This document shows, in pieces, positions 35,021 through 44,752 of a stretch of 64,000 nt of DNA. How positions within the stretch are numbered: the first letter of the stretch is position 1; the number at the start of each line of letters is the position of its first letter. Position numbers and translations under genes: made by a program. The stretch is taken from contig CAXXSG010000010.1 in NCBI GenBank assembly GCA_963665915.2, positions 66,435-130,434 on the forward strand. The letters are read 5' to 3'. The DNA is from JAFGRU01 sp963665915. Its GTDB lineage: Bacteria; Desulfobacterota; Desulfuromonadia; Desulfuromonadales; JAAYDE01. Under the pieces are notes generated by a model. It saw only the letters and a program-made list of their open reading frames with translations. It did no database searches and was not told the origin of the DNA.

Positions 35021-36787
35021 TTAAAAAGGGAAAACCAGGGGAATGATGAGAACGGCGATCACCCATATCAAAATATTCAAGGGTGTGCCGACTTTCATGT
35101 AGTCGAAAAATTTATAACCTCCGGGACCCATCACCAGTGCGTTGGTCTGATGACTGATCGGGGTCATGAAGCAGGAAGATGCGGCGATTGCAACAGCAAT
35201 GAAAAAGGGTTTCGGGCTGACCTGCAGGCTCATGGCGGTGTTGAATGCTATGGGGGCGACGAGGACAGCAGCTGCCGCATGACTCATGACTTCCGTCAGG
35301 CAGAAAGTGATAAAGAAAACGGCTGCCAGCACACACCATGGGCCCATGGGGCCTACCTTCCCGATAATAAAATCGGCGATCAGCTTGGCGGCCCCGCTTT
35401 TTTCCATTGCCAGCCCCAGCGGAAGTGTTCCGGCGATGAGAATGATAATGGACCAGTCGATACTTTCATAAGCTTCCTGGGGAGTGGTGCAGCCGGTGAG
35501 GATCATTGAAAGGGCTCCAAAGGTTGCGGCGAGCATGATGGGAAAAAGCCCCAAGCCCGCCACCAGAACCACCATGAGCAGAATGCCGATGGCGAGAGGG
35601 GCCTTTTGCGGATTGAAGGAGGTCTGCTTCACGCCTCCCATGAGAAGAAATCCATGTTCCAGACCCAGGTGGCGGACCTTTTCCTCAGCCCCCTGCAGGA
35701 GTAGAACATCACCGAATTTGAGGGGGACATGATCTACCTTTTTGACGACCGGTTCCCCGCTCCGCCAGAGAGCCAGAACCGTCAGACCGTGGACATCCGC
35801 GAAGCGAATTTCACGAAGAGTTTTCCCGGCCAGATTACTCGTCGGGGTGAGGGACGCTTCCACCACGGCAATATCTTTATCAGTGAAAGGGGGCAGCGGG
35901 TTGTCTCTTTCAGGAATAAGCTGCAGCCCTTTCTTTTTGCGGACATGGAGGATGCTTTTGGGTTCTCCCGCCAGAAACAGGATGTCCCCTTCGTGCAATT
36001 TCTGGTTTCTTCGGGGCTGGGGTATTGTCAGCTCTCCCCGCATGATGGCCCTGACTCTCAGGTTGAAGTCCTCAAGCCCGGCATGCGCAAGGGTTACTCC
36101 GGCCAGGGGAGAGCCTTTTTCCACTTCCACTTCCGCGGTAAACTCCTTGACTTGGTAAGCCTCGGTAAGAGTACCTGATTTTCGAGTGGGCAGAAACCGA
36201 TAGCCGATAAAGGCCATATAAAGAATTCCGGTCAAGAGGACGACGATGCCGACCGGAGTAAAATCGAACATGCTCAGATTTTCTCCCGTGTACTGCTGGA
36301 GGAGTTCATTCATGAGGATATTGGGCGGTGTCCCGATGAGGGTGCAGACCCCCCCCAGGAGGGAGCCGAAAGCAAGTGGCATGAGAAGTTTGGAGGGCGG
36401 TAAGTTCGCTTTTTTGGCCATGGAAACCACGACAGGCAACAAAATAGCTGTGGCACCGATGTTGTTGATGAAAGCGGAAAAAAGGGCTACGACCCCCATG
36501 ATGGCAACGATGAGGCGTCGCTCGCTGTTACCGGTTAAGGTCAGAATCTTCTCCCCAAGATGCTGTACCGCCCCGGTATTGGAAATGCTCATACTGATGA
36601 TAAACATGGCGGCAACCGTAATGACCGCCGGGTTGCTGAATCCCGAAAAGGCTTCTTCAACCGACACAAGGCCGGTAAATCCAAGCGCCAGAAGAACCAT
36701 CAGGCTTACCATATCCATGCGGATCCATTCCGTGGCGAACAGAATGACGGCTACCGCGAGAATTATGAGGGTAAGAGCAATGTCCAC
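35021..36787 (-). CDS. SLC13/DASS family permease with two TrkA-C domains
   Basis: This 588-residue inner-membrane transporter has N- and C-terminal halves of membrane helices (FINNIGATAILLPVVVSMAKK, IGTPPNILMNELL; PISHQTNALVMGPGGYKF) typical of the SLC13 sodium/anion symporters. A cytoplasmic insert of two TrkA-C (RCK) domains at about residues 210-385 follows the pattern of bacterial sulphate or arsenite-like permeases. The substrate is not evident; sulphate, dicarboxylate or metal anions are possible. GTG at 36787 is chosen because GGAGG lies just upstream; an in-frame TTG at 36799 overlaps that site. Confidence 0.88.
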   Translation of the reverse strand: MDIALTLIILAVAVILFATEWIRMDMVSLMVLLALGFTGLVSVEEAFSGFSNPAVITVAAMFIISMSISNTGAVQHLGEKILTLTGNSERRLIVAIMGVVALFSAFINNIGATAILLPVVVSMAKKANLPPSKLLMPLAFGSLLGGVCTLIGTPPNILMNELLQQYTGENLSMFDFTPVGIVVLLTGILYMAFIGYRFLPTRKSGTLTEAYQVKEFTAEVEVEKGSPLAGVTLAHAGLEDFNLRVRAIMRGELTIPQPRRNQKLHEGDILFLAGEPKSILHVRKKKGLQLIPERDNPLPPFTDKDIAVVEASLTPTSNLAGKTLREIRFADVHGLTVLALWRSGEPVVKKVDHVPLKFGDVLLLQGAEEKVRHLGLEHGFLLMGGVKQTSFNPQKAPLAIGILLMVVLVAGLGLFPIMLAATFGALSMILTGCTTPQEAYESIDWSIIILIAGTLPLGLAMEKSGAAKLIADFIIGKVGPMGPWCVLAAVFFITFCLTEVMSHAAAAVLVAPIAFNTAMSLQVSPKPFFIAVAIAASSCFMTPISHQTNALVMGPGGYKFFDYMKVGTPLNILIWVIAVLIIPLVFPF

Positions 36788-36870
36788 GTCTTCCTCCAAA
36801 TGAATACGGGAATAGTTTCCTTGTCAGATTTTAATCCAAGGAGCGTGGATGGCAAGCTAAAAGGAAATAT

Positions 36871-37506
36871 TTATAGGCTAGAAAGGCGTGCGATAAATTG
36901 TCGGGATTTTTCCCGGGCGTCGGCAAAGCCGAGAATGGCGGAAATCAAAGCGACTCCGGACGCTCCTGAAGCCATAACCTTGTCAATCCGCTCCAGGTTG
37001 ATGCCGCCAAGGGCAAGAATCGGGATTTGGGTTTGGGAACAGACTTCCCCGAGTTTCCGGATGCCGACCGGGGGGCCGAAGGCAGCCTTCGAGCGGGTAA
37101 AGTAGACAGGGCCAAAGGTCACGAAGTCGGCCTCCGCTTCCTGGGCCTGAAGTATTTCATCGAGGCAATGGGTGGAAACGCCGATCCATTTTTCCGGGCC
37201 GAGAATTTTACGGACGACGGCCGCAGGAAGAGAGCTTGTGGTGAGGTGGACGCCGTCGGCGTCACAGGCCAGGGCGACATCGGTCCGATCATTGATAAAG
37301 AGCTTGGCACCATACTCACGGGTGAGGTTGCGAAGTTCCATGGCCAGGGGCAAAAGCGCTTTGGGCGCAAGATCTTTCTCGCGCAGTTGGATACTTTTTA
37401 TGCCGCCGTTCAATGCCTCCCGGACAGCGTCCTGGAGAGTGCGCCCGGGAGGAAGAACATTGCGGTCGGTAATAAGATAGAGGGTAAAATCCAGAGCACG
37501 GGTCAT
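36871..37506 (-). CDS. thiE: Thiamine-phosphate synthase
   Basis: This 211-residue TIM-barrel enzyme joins the thiazole phosphate and HMP pyrophosphate to make thiamine phosphate. Motifs are IQLREKDL, FINDRTDVALACDADGVHL, GVSTH, FGPVYFTRSK and the phosphate loop ALGGIN. The ATG at 37506 gives the normal length and lies ten bases after thiH; a longer frame to 37569 overlaps thiH. It is the last gene of the riboswitch-controlled operon. Confidence 0.95.
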   Translation of the reverse strand: MTRALDFTLYLITDRNVLPPGRTLQDAVREALNGGIKSIQLREKDLAPKALLPLAMELRNLTREYGAKLFINDRTDVALACDADGVHLTTSSLPAAVVRKILGPEKWIGVSTHCLDEILQAQEAEADFVTFGPVYFTRSKAAFGPPVGIRKLGEVCSQTQIPILALGGINLERIDKVMASGASGVALISAILGFADAREKSRQFIARLSSL

Positions 37507-37516
37507 ACGGAAAATC

Positions 37517-38638
37517 TCAAGAGGCCCTTTCAAGGAAAGCTGGATCCCAGTCTTTCCACACGGCCTCATAGCCTTTGGCGCGGATTATCCGGCTGATCTC
37601 TTTCGGCGAGCGGTCGTCGTCGATGCTGAACTGACCGGTACTTTCGTCCTCATGTGCATAACCGCCGGGGGCTGTGCAGGAGCCGGCGCTCATCTGGGTA
37701 ACGCCCAGTGGAAGGAGGTTATCCCGGAATTCAGCGCTTTCGCGAGTGGACAGAACCAGGCCTGCATCGGGAATCAGGAGGCGGGACGCACAGATCCCCT
37801 GGACCATCTGCTGGTCGGTTACGTTGTATAAGGGCGCAAAACCGCCATCGGCAGGCCGGATGCGGGGGAAGGATACCGAGACCTGAGTCCGCCAGTAGTG
37901 GCGTGCCAGATAAAGGGCATGTAGGGCTGTGAAATAGGTTTCTGTGTAGAAATTACCCAGGCCAAGAAGGGCGCCAATGCCGATTTTTCGTAAACCGGCT
38001 TCACCGCCGCGCTCCGGGGTCTCGATGCGCCATTTGTAGTCGCGTTTCTGCCCGAAAGGGTGGAGCTTTTCGTAAAGTACCGGATCGTAGGTTTCCTGGT
38101 ATACGGTCAGCCCGTCGACGCCGGCTTCGACCATCTGTTTGTAGCCGGCCGTATCCATCGGATAGACCTCGATGCTGATGGAGCCGAAGAGGTGCTTGAT
38201 TTTTTTCACCGCATCGACAAGATAGTCATTGCCGATGAGCGTAGGGGCTTCCCCTGTCAGCAGCAGCACATGACGGAACTCATGCTTGTTCAGGGTCTGA
38301 GCGTCCTTCTCGATCTCTTCCAGGGACAATGTTTTCCGGTCAATTTGATTGCAGGCGTTGAAGCCGCAATAAACACATCCGTTGGTGCACTCATTGGACA
38401 GATAGATAGGCACGTACATCAGGATGTTGTTGCCGAAGCGTTGCTTCGTAATTGCGTGGGCGCGAACGGCCATGGGCTCCAGATATTTCTCAGCGGCCGG
38501 TGAAATCAGCGCTTGAAAGCCATCCATGCTTAATCGGTCCGAGTGGAGAGCTTCCTCCACGTCAGAAGGTTTTTTATCCAGGATCTGATCCAGAACTTCC
38601 TTTTGGTCATATTGATTGATTTCGTCAAAAAAGGTCAT
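37517..38638 (-). CDS. thiH: 2-iminoacetate synthase (tyrosine lyase)
   Basis: This 373-residue radical SAM enzyme cleaves tyrosine to dehydroglycine and p-cresol, the oxygen-independent route to the thiazole ring. The cluster motif is CTNGCVYCGF. Its presence instead of ThiO fits an anaerobe. The start overlaps the thiG stop by four bases, and the downstream gene is thiE. Confidence 0.96.
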   Translation of the reverse strand: MTFFDEINQYDQKEVLDQILDKKPSDVEEALHSDRLSMDGFQALISPAAEKYLEPMAVRAHAITKQRFGNNILMYVPIYLSNECTNGCVYCGFNACNQIDRKTLSLEEIEKDAQTLNKHEFRHVLLLTGEAPTLIGNDYLVDAVKKIKHLFGSISIEVYPMDTAGYKQMVEAGVDGLTVYQETYDPVLYEKLHPFGQKRDYKWRIETPERGGEAGLRKIGIGALLGLGNFYTETYFTALHALYLARHYWRTQVSVSFPRIRPADGGFAPLYNVTDQQMVQGICASRLLIPDAGLVLSTRESAEFRDNLLPLGVTQMSAGSCTAPGGYAHEDESTGQFSIDDDRSPKEISRIIRAKGYEAVWKDWDPAFLERAS

Positions 38639-39411
38639 TTTACTTCCCTCAAAAATCCGGTTAAGGGGCTGGATGCTTCAGCCATCGTCCGTTTTTTGCC
38701 CAGGCCGGCGAGAAACGCTTCACGACCGGCTTCCACACCCTTTTTGAAGGCGGCAGCCATCATTCTCGGGTTGGGAGAGACGGCCAGGGCGGTATTCACG
38801 AGAACGGCATCCGCCCCCATTTCCATGGCTTCCGCTGCGTGGGAAGGGGCTCCGAGGCCCGCATCTACAACAACAGGAACTTGCGCCTGTTCGATGATGA
38901 TGGAGATGTTGTCGCGGGTTTTGACGCCCTTGTTGGTGCCGATAGGGGCTCCTAAAGGCATAACCGTGGCGCAGCCGATTTCCTGAAGATGTTTAGCCAG
39001 GATCGGGTCGGCATTGATGTAAGGAAGAACCGTGAACCCGTCTTTGACCAGGATTTTTGCTGCCTTGTAGGTTTCGAGGGGGTCCGGAAGCAGATAATAG
39101 GGATCCGGGGTTACTTCCAGCTTGATCCAGGGTTCACATCCCGCGGCTCTGGCCAGGCGAGCCAGCCGAACCGCCTCTTCGCAATCGCGGGCGCCGCTGG
39201 TGTTGGGCAGCAGTAAGAACCTGTCGCGGTCGATGTGCCTGAGCATATAGTCTTCCGGATTGTCAATATCCACACGGCGCAGAGCAACGGTTACAATGTC
39301 GCTCCCGGAAGCCTCCATGGCGTCGAGCATGGCCTGGTTGGAGGAAAATTTTCCGGTTCCGACCATGAGCCTCGATTTGAAACGGCGATTGGCGATAATT
39401 AATTCATCCAT
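38635..39411 (-). CDS. thiG: Thiazole synthase
   Basis: This 258-residue TIM-barrel enzyme forms the thiamine thiazole from DXP, dehydroglycine and ThiS-thiocarboxylate. Characteristic segments are RLMVGTGKF, GSDIVTVALRR, LPNTSGARDCEEAVRLARLA, WIKLEV with the Schiff-base Lys, and VVDAGLGAPSHAAEAMEMGADAVLVNTA. It is full length. Confidence 0.96.
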   Translation of the reverse strand: MDELIIANRRFKSRLMVGTGKFSSNQAMLDAMEASGSDIVTVALRRVDIDNPEDYMLRHIDRDRFLLLPNTSGARDCEEAVRLARLARAAGCEPWIKLEVTPDPYYLLPDPLETYKAAKILVKDGFTVLPYINADPILAKHLQEIGCATVMPLGAPIGTNKGVKTRDNISIIIEQAQVPVVVDAGLGAPSHAAEAMEMGADAVLVNTALAVSPNPRMMAAAFKKGVEAGREAFLAGLGKKRTMAEASSPLTGFLREVK

Positions 39412-39468
39412 TGTATGTCTCCTGATGCTCCTGAAGAGCTGTTAATTGGTTTTGAAAATAAAAATTAT

Positions 39469-39669
39469 TCAGCCGCCGCCGACAAAATGAATGACTTCCA
39501 CCTTGTCTCCAGCCTTTAAATTTGTGCCGGGGAAAGCGGTTTTGGTAACGACTTCCTGATTGAGTTCCACGGCGACATGGGCTGTCTCCAACTTGAGGAA
39601 ATTCAACAGCCCCTCAAGGGTTATGGCATCCGAAATGTCCTTTGGCTTGCCGTTTAAAAAAATCTCCAT
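39469..39669 (-). CDS. thiS: Sulphur carrier protein ThiS
   Basis: This 66-residue ubiquitin-fold carrier ends in VGGG; by family knowledge the C-terminal Gly-Gly is adenylated by ThiF and converted to a thiocarboxylate. MEIFLNGKPKDI is the usual start. It lies 16 bases after thiF and 57 bases before thiG. Confidence 0.94.
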   Translation of the reverse strand: MEIFLNGKPKDISDAITLEGLLNFLKLETAHVAVELNQEVVTKTAFPGTNLKAGDKVEVIHFVGGG

Positions 39670-39685
39670 GGGTAGTTCTCCTTTT

Positions 39686-40492
39686 TTATCCCGGTTTTTC
39701 TCCTAAGATGAGCCTCAAAACGGCGTTGGCCTGGTGGTGAGCGGCAATTCCAACCCGGGGTGCCATCAATCCTTCACCAGGCCGTGCGCCGGTTATTCCA
39801 TCACCCACAAGGTAGAGGTTTCTAGTGGCGTGGCGGGTTGTGATCGTGTTGGAAGGAGCGTAGCCGGCCACCCCGGAAGCCGCTAGCAGCGGGGTCTCGG
39901 GGAAGTGACGGAGAAACTCTTCTATGAGCATGGCCTTCTGGTCCGCCCCGTCAAAGGCTTCCACCATGATGTCCACCCCCGAAAAGAGAAAAGGAATATT
40001 CTCCGGGGTGACAAAGACCTGGTGGGAAATGATCTCGATATAGGGGTTGATGCGCTTCAGGTTGGCCTTTATGGCTTCGACCTTGGCTTCCCCGATCTGA
40101 TCGATAAAGAACTGCTGGCGGTTCAGGTTGGAGGGCTCCACCACATCATAGTCGGCAAGGATGAGTTTCCCAACACCGATGCGTCCCAGAGCCACGGCTA
40201 TCGAAGAGCCGAGACCGCCGATTCCCGCAATTCCCACACTTGATTTTTTGAGCTTGTGGTGAATCCCGGGAGTATGACGTGCCACCATCAAGGCTTCCAA
40301 TTCCTCGGGAGGGGGATTTTCTCCGCGGCGGATCAGGGTGATATGATCACCCGCATTGACAGAGGTGTCGGCTGTTGCAGGAAAGCCGTTGTGGACGAGA
40401 ATGTCGGCATCCGGCTTGAATCGATCGCGAATCTGGAAAAGGGTCGAGTGTCCTTCTATTTCAATGTGTTTTTCGTTAAGGAAAATCTTCAT
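39686..40492 (-). CDS. thiF: ThiS adenylyltransferase ThiF with N-terminal ThiS-like domain
   Basis: This 268-residue E1-like enzyme adenylates the C-terminus of ThiS. The ATP-binding loop is GIAGIGGLGSSIAVALGRIG, followed by LADYDVVEPSNLNRQQ. Residues 1-60 (MKIFLNEKHIEIEGHSTLFQ...ITLIRRGE) form a second ubiquitin-like ThiS fold, fused but without the terminal Gly-Gly, so it probably has a structural role. The short length and lack of the CxxC zinc pair place it with the anaerobe-type ThiF. No ribosome site is seen between the terminator T-run and the ATG. Confidence 0.9.
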   Translation of the reverse strand: MKIFLNEKHIEIEGHSTLFQIRDRFKPDADILVHNGFPATADTSVNAGDHITLIRRGENPPPEELEALMVARHTPGIHHKLKKSSVGIAGIGGLGSSIAVALGRIGVGKLILADYDVVEPSNLNRQQFFIDQIGEAKVEAIKANLKRINPYIEIISHQVFVTPENIPFLFSGVDIMVEAFDGADQKAMLIEEFLRHFPETPLLAASGVAGYAPSNTITTRHATRNLYLVGDGITGARPGEGLMAPRVGIAAHHQANAVLRLILGEKPG

Positions 40493-40501
40493 AATAGAAT
40501 A

Positions 40502-40532
40502 AAAAAAGGGCCACTAAAAGCGGCCCTTTTTT
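40502..40532 (-). terminator. Riboswitch-controlled terminator of the thi operon
   Basis: On the minus strand GGGCCGCT and AGTGGCCC form a stem (one loop TTT) followed by a seven-base T-run. It lies between the TPP riboswitch and the thiF start. It is the expected expression platform for transcription attenuation when TPP is bound. Confidence 0.85.
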
Positions 40533-40550
40533 GGAAAATACTCACATTTT

Positions 40551-40640
40551 CCGCCACTTCCCTCCGCCGGTATTATCCGGATCAGGTTCAAAGGGTTATC
40601 CCGAACGGGATTCTCAGTTTAAAAACTCCCCAAGGCGTTA
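40551..40640 (-). promoter_or_regulatory. TPP riboswitch (THI element)
   Basis: Read on the minus strand, the conserved blocks occur in order: GGGGAG, CTGAGA, ACCCTTTGAACCTGATC, GGATAATACCGGCG and GGGAAGTGG. This is the standard TPP-binding aptamer. It precedes the thiF-thiS-thiG-thiH-thiE operon, which it should switch off when thiamine pyrophosphate is plentiful. Confidence 0.96.
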
Positions 40641-40815
40641 TTTAATTGTAGAATACTAGACTCAAACTATCAGGGAAGGGTTTTTCCGTCAATATTTTTT
40701 TGGGGAACATGCTGTAATTGTTAATTTGTTGTAATTGATTCCTTAAGGATTTTCAGCGGTTCAATGGGGAAAAATGGCTCAAAAACTGTGAGGTTTAATA
40801 CTCGATCAGTTCAAG

Positions 40816-41148
40816 TCAGGTTTTCAGGCTTGTGCCGCAGCGAGGGCAGGTCAGCATGCTGGTTGATTGAACGCCGTGGCCGCAGGTAGGGCAGTTGAAC
40901 CAAAATTTGCAAAATTTGCATTGGATTTCTGAAAGGCCCTGTTTTTTCTTGCATTTTGGACAACGGCGGTACATTTTGCGGTTGCTGATATAATCTGAAA
41001 AGAATAAGCCGCACTGGGAACAGGACGTCGCTCCGGGTTTTTGGATTTCAGCTCCGCAATTTTGGAGGGGGCAGGTGAATACTGTTTTACAGGCATTGCA
41101 CCAGTATTTCCCTTTTTTCAATTCACCGCAAACCGGGCATTTTTCCAT
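40816..41148 (-). CDS. Small multi-zinc-ribbon protein
   Basis: This 110-residue protein is built from repeated Cys pairs: CPVC, CNAC, CPLQNC, CSQC, CPKC, CKFC, CPTC and CPRC. It should bind several zinc ions as tandem short ribbons. No catalytic domain is seen. The ATG at 41148 is chosen for the AAGGGA ribosome site and because the first zinc ribbon starts at once (MEKCPVCG); an upstream extension to 41232 is possible but weak. Function is unknown; such proteins may bind nucleic acid or act as assembly factors. Confidence 0.6.
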   Translation of the reverse strand: MEKCPVCGELKKGKYWCNACKTVFTCPLQNCGAEIQKPGATSCSQCGLFFSDYISNRKMYRRCPKCKKKQGLSEIQCKFCKFWFNCPTCGHGVQSTSMLTCPRCGTSLKT

Positions 41149-41584
41149 AGCGTCCCTTCTCAAAAAGCATGCGATTAAAAACCGGCTCAGTTCTTGCCGG
41201 ATTATTTGTTGCGGGAAGATTGAAACAGGCAAAACGTGGATATATTTTAAAAGTTAATGCATCTTAGTTGGGCTGTCAACTTTCGGAGAAAAGTCGTTTC
41301 CCTGTTTATTCCCCGGTTGATTTGTGGAGAGTATCTGTCTTTTCAATTTGGCTGTCAGGTTTTTTGACTCAATTTGTGCGCCGAGAACTCTTGGCCCAAG
41401 ACGTTTGTTTTACGGATAGAAACATTAAAATAAGAAAATGCTTATAGATTATATGATGGTGGTTTCATGGGGATGTTTAATTGAAAAATAATCTTTTCAA
41501 AGACATGGTGTTATACTATCCCTAATAAAAAACGCTATTAAAAGAATTTTCTTATCAGGTTTTTGAATAAACACCGGGAAAGGT
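41149..41584. other. Intergenic region between divergent genes, no gene seen
   Basis: About 435 bases without a supported gene lie between the zinc-ribbon gene (minus) and the M16 protease gene (plus). The right half, from about 41420, is AT-rich and probably contains the protease promoter. No repeat from the other families was found here. Confidence 0.4.
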
Positions 41585-44536
41585 ATGCCTGTGCATAAAA
41601 TAGAGAACGAGGTCCATGGGTTTAAAACTGTTCAGACCGAGAAACTGAAAGAGATCAATGCCACTTTATTCAAACTCCAGCATCAGAAGACAGGTGCACG
41701 TTACACCCACCTGGCTACGGATGATTCAGAAAACCTTTTCGGAGTGGGGTTCAGAACCACACCGATGGACTCCACAGGTGTAGCCCATATTCTCGAGCAT
41801 ACGGTTTTGTGCGGATCCCGCCGATATCCGGTCAGGGACATCTTTTTTTCGATGTTGAACCGCAGTCTCAACACTTTCATGAACGCCTTGACTTCGAGTG
41901 ACTGGACTTTTTATCCTTTTGCGACTCAGAATTATAAAGATTTCAATAACTTGATGGATGTTTACCTGGACTCGACCTTTTTCCCGCTTTTGCGGGAAAA
42001 CGATTTCCAGCAAGAGGGCGTTCGCTTTGAATTCGCCGAGAAAGGGAACGTCGATTCCCCGCTGGCGGCCAAGGGGGTTGTCTATAATGAAATGATAGGC
42101 GCCATGGCGAATCCGTCATCGTTGATTCACCGGCGTCTGGGGGAAATTCTTTATCCGACTACGACCTATGGGCAAAATTCCGGGGGAGAGCCCAGGGAAA
42201 TCCTCAAACTGTCCTGGGAGGAGCTGAAATCCTTCCATGAAAAGTTTTATCATCCGAGTAACGCCTATTTCTTTTCTTATGGGAATTTTCCGTTGGAAAA
42301 GACCCTTGAAAAAGTCGACCGACAGGTCCTTCAATATTTTGACACTCTTTCTGTGGAAAGTGCCGTCCCTGATGAAATCCGTTTGCAAGCGCCCAGGCGT
42401 GCTGTGAGAACCTTTCCACTACATGCCGACGAGGCGCTGGAAAATCGCTCCATGGTTCAGGTGGGGTGGCTGACCTGCCCTATCTCGGACAATCTGCACC
42501 GCCTGGGGCTCACACTCCTGTCGATTCTTCTTATGGGAGACTCTGCGGCGCCTCTTCACAAGGCTCTTATCGATTCCCGCCTGGGGGAGAATATCTGCTC
42601 TGGATCAGGCTATCAGGACGAAAGCCGGGAAACCTATTTTGCTGCCGGATTGCAGGGTACTAATCCGGAACACTTTGAGAAAATTGAAGCGCTCATTCTG
42701 GCCTCTCTGGAGGATACGGCTCAGAAAGGATTCAGCGAAAGTCGTATTGAATCCGCCATTCATCAACTGGAGTTTGCGCACCGCGAAGTGAGTGGCGGTC
42801 ATTATCCCTATGGACTTCTGCTTTTGATGCGCCTGATTGGGCCCTGGATACATAATGATGATCCTGTGTCACCCCTTCATTTTCAGGAGGATATGGAAAA
42901 AATCCGGGCAGCTTTGCGCAAAGGGCCTTTCTTTGAAAACCTGATCCGGGATTACCTATTAAAAAATCCCCACAGGGTGTCCTTGCTTCTTAAGCCCGAC
43001 CCGGAACAGGAAAAGCGAGAACAGGCGGAAACAGAGCAGTATCTGGACACGTTGCGAAGAACCTATACCAAAGACCAGGCCGAGGATATTCTTGCCCGGG
43101 CTGAAGGACTCCGGAAATTTCAAGAGATGTCAGAAGATGTCTCAATCCTGCCGACTCTGGAGTTATCCGACATTCCGGAAAAAGAAGAAACCTACCCTTG
43201 TCTTGAGGATGAGGTTGCAGGTTCGCCCGTTAATTTATTTGCGCAACCGACCAATGGGATCAGTTATTTTTCCACTTATTTTTCGCTGGAAAACCTTCCG
43301 GAACATCTGAGGCCTTTACTCCCTGTTTTTTCCTTTCTTCTGACCCGGGTGGGTGCGGCAGGCGACGATTATCTGACTCTTGCCGAGAGAACAGCCGCCC
43401 ATACGGGCGGAGTTCGCGCCGGGTCACTGATTCTGACGGACCCGCGGAGTCCTGATTCCTTTTTGGAGCTCCTTGAAATAAAAGCAAAAGCCCTTGTCAG
43501 AAATCAGGAGGAAATGTTTAATATTCTTCGGGATATATTGATTTCACCTGATTTTGAAGATTTAAATCGCCTCAAAACTGTTATCGACCAGCTGAAGATA
43601 TCCCTGGAAAATTCCATACCCGGCTCCGGCCACCATTTTGCGGCCCGCACGGCCGGCAGTTATCTGTCGGCCGCTGCCTGCCGAAAAGAGGCGTGGGGCG
43701 GATTGACTTTTATAGGAAAAGTAAGGGAACTGGCGGCTTTGAGCCCGGATGAGTTTCATGAGTTTTCACAAAAACTGAAGGAAATAGCGAACTTTATTGC
43801 AGCCCAGGGCTGTTATCACTGCTCGGTTGTGGGCGAAGAAGATCGTCTGGACGGGATCAAGAAGTCGATGGCCTCGTTTATGAAAATTTTACCGCCCCGG
43901 TCAGCTTGGTCCGACCCGCTTCCCGAAGATTTTGATCCCGCTCCGGAGGCAAAGGGATGGTCGGTTTCGCTGCCTGTTTCCTACAATGCCAGGGCTTTTC
44001 GAACCGTGCCTTTTATTCATGAGGATAATGCCCCCCTTCTGGTGCTGGCAAAATTGATGCGGACCTGTTTTTTGCACCGGGAAATTCGTGAAAAAGGAGG
44101 GGCCTATGGGGGGTTTGCTTCATTCGAGCCTGAAGCCGGGCTTTTCACCTTGTTGTCCTACCGGGACCCGCATCTGGGCCGAACTCTGGGGGTGTTCCGA
44201 AAGGCGGTAGACTGGGCTGTTTCCGGAGATTTTTCGGACCAGGATATCAAAGAGGCTATTCTCGGGGTTTTCAGTGACCTGGACAGACCGTTGTCGCCCA
44301 GCGGCAAAGGGGAGCACGAGACTATTCTGCACCTAAAAGGCATCACGCCGGAGATGAGGCGGGATCAGCGGAAGAGGATTTTAGCTGTAAACCGTGACAA
44401 ACTGGTTGAACTGGCGAAAAACTATCTGTTGAACGCATGGGAGAAAAGTGCCGTGGGAGTTCTTTCCGGGGAAAAAGCGTTGCGGGAGGCCAACAAAAGT
44501 CTTGGTGCTGAAAAATTAAAAATTGCCAAGTTCTGA
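41585..44536 (+). CDS. M16C peptidase, presequence-protease (PreP)-like
   Basis: This 983-residue zinc protease belongs to the PreP/Cym1 clan of M16 enzymes, which degrade free peptides in a closed chamber. The inverted zinc motif HILEH is at residues 68-72, with the distal zinc Glu in GVVYNEMIGAM. The second, inactive half begins around residue 540. The REKGGAYGG motif near the C-terminus is the conserved R/Y pair that binds substrate. No signal peptide is present, so it should be cytoplasmic. It has the full length of the single-chain PreP type. Confidence 0.92.
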   Translation: MPVHKIENEVHGFKTVQTEKLKEINATLFKLQHQKTGARYTHLATDDSENLFGVGFRTTPMDSTGVAHILEHTVLCGSRRYPVRDIFFSMLNRSLNTFMNALTSSDWTFYPFATQNYKDFNNLMDVYLDSTFFPLLRENDFQQEGVRFEFAEKGNVDSPLAAKGVVYNEMIGAMANPSSLIHRRLGEILYPTTTYGQNSGGEPREILKLSWEELKSFHEKFYHPSNAYFFSYGNFPLEKTLEKVDRQVLQYFDTLSVESAVPDEIRLQAPRRAVRTFPLHADEALENRSMVQVGWLTCPISDNLHRLGLTLLSILLMGDSAAPLHKALIDSRLGENICSGSGYQDESRETYFAAGLQGTNPEHFEKIEALILASLEDTAQKGFSESRIESAIHQLEFAHREVSGGHYPYGLLLLMRLIGPWIHNDDPVSPLHFQEDMEKIRAALRKGPFFENLIRDYLLKNPHRVSLLLKPDPEQEKREQAETEQYLDTLRRTYTKDQAEDILARAEGLRKFQEMSEDVSILPTLELSDIPEKEETYPCLEDEVAGSPVNLFAQPTNGISYFSTYFSLENLPEHLRPLLPVFSFLLTRVGAAGDDYLTLAERTAAHTGGVRAGSLILTDPRSPDSFLELLEIKAKALVRNQEEMFNILRDILISPDFEDLNRLKTVIDQLKISLENSIPGSGHHFAARTAGSYLSAAACRKEAWGGLTFIGKVRELAALSPDEFHEFSQKLKEIANFIAAQGCYHCSVVGEEDRLDGIKKSMASFMKILPPRSAWSDPLPEDFDPAPEAKGWSVSLPVSYNARAFRTVPFIHEDNAPLLVLAKLMRTCFLHREIREKGGAYGGFASFEPEAGLFTLLSYRDPHLGRTLGVFRKAVDWAVSGDFSDQDIKEAILGVFSDLDRPLSPSGKGEHETILHLKGITPEMRRDQRKRILAVNRDKLVELAKNYLLNAWEKSAVGVLSGEKALREANKSLGAEKLKIAKF

Positions 44537-44752
44537 AGCAGGGGCTTCGTTCTCAAGTTTACGAAAAGCTGCCTTTGATTTTCCGTTTTCTCATGACGAT
44601 TTTCCAAGTCCGCCAAGCTTATGACAAATGGCAAAAATTGACAAAATGATAACATTTTCGCATTATGGTAGAAATTTTGCTTGAAAGTATCGTGACTTGT
44701 ATGAAGTGACGTTTTAATGATTCATTACGGATAAATCAATCTCAGGTATGTT

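Noticed and set aside
34946..35509. 187-codon plus-strand frame at the end of the SLC13 gene
   Set aside because: Overlaps the conserved C-terminal helices of the permease on the opposite strand; no ribosome site or recognisable domain.
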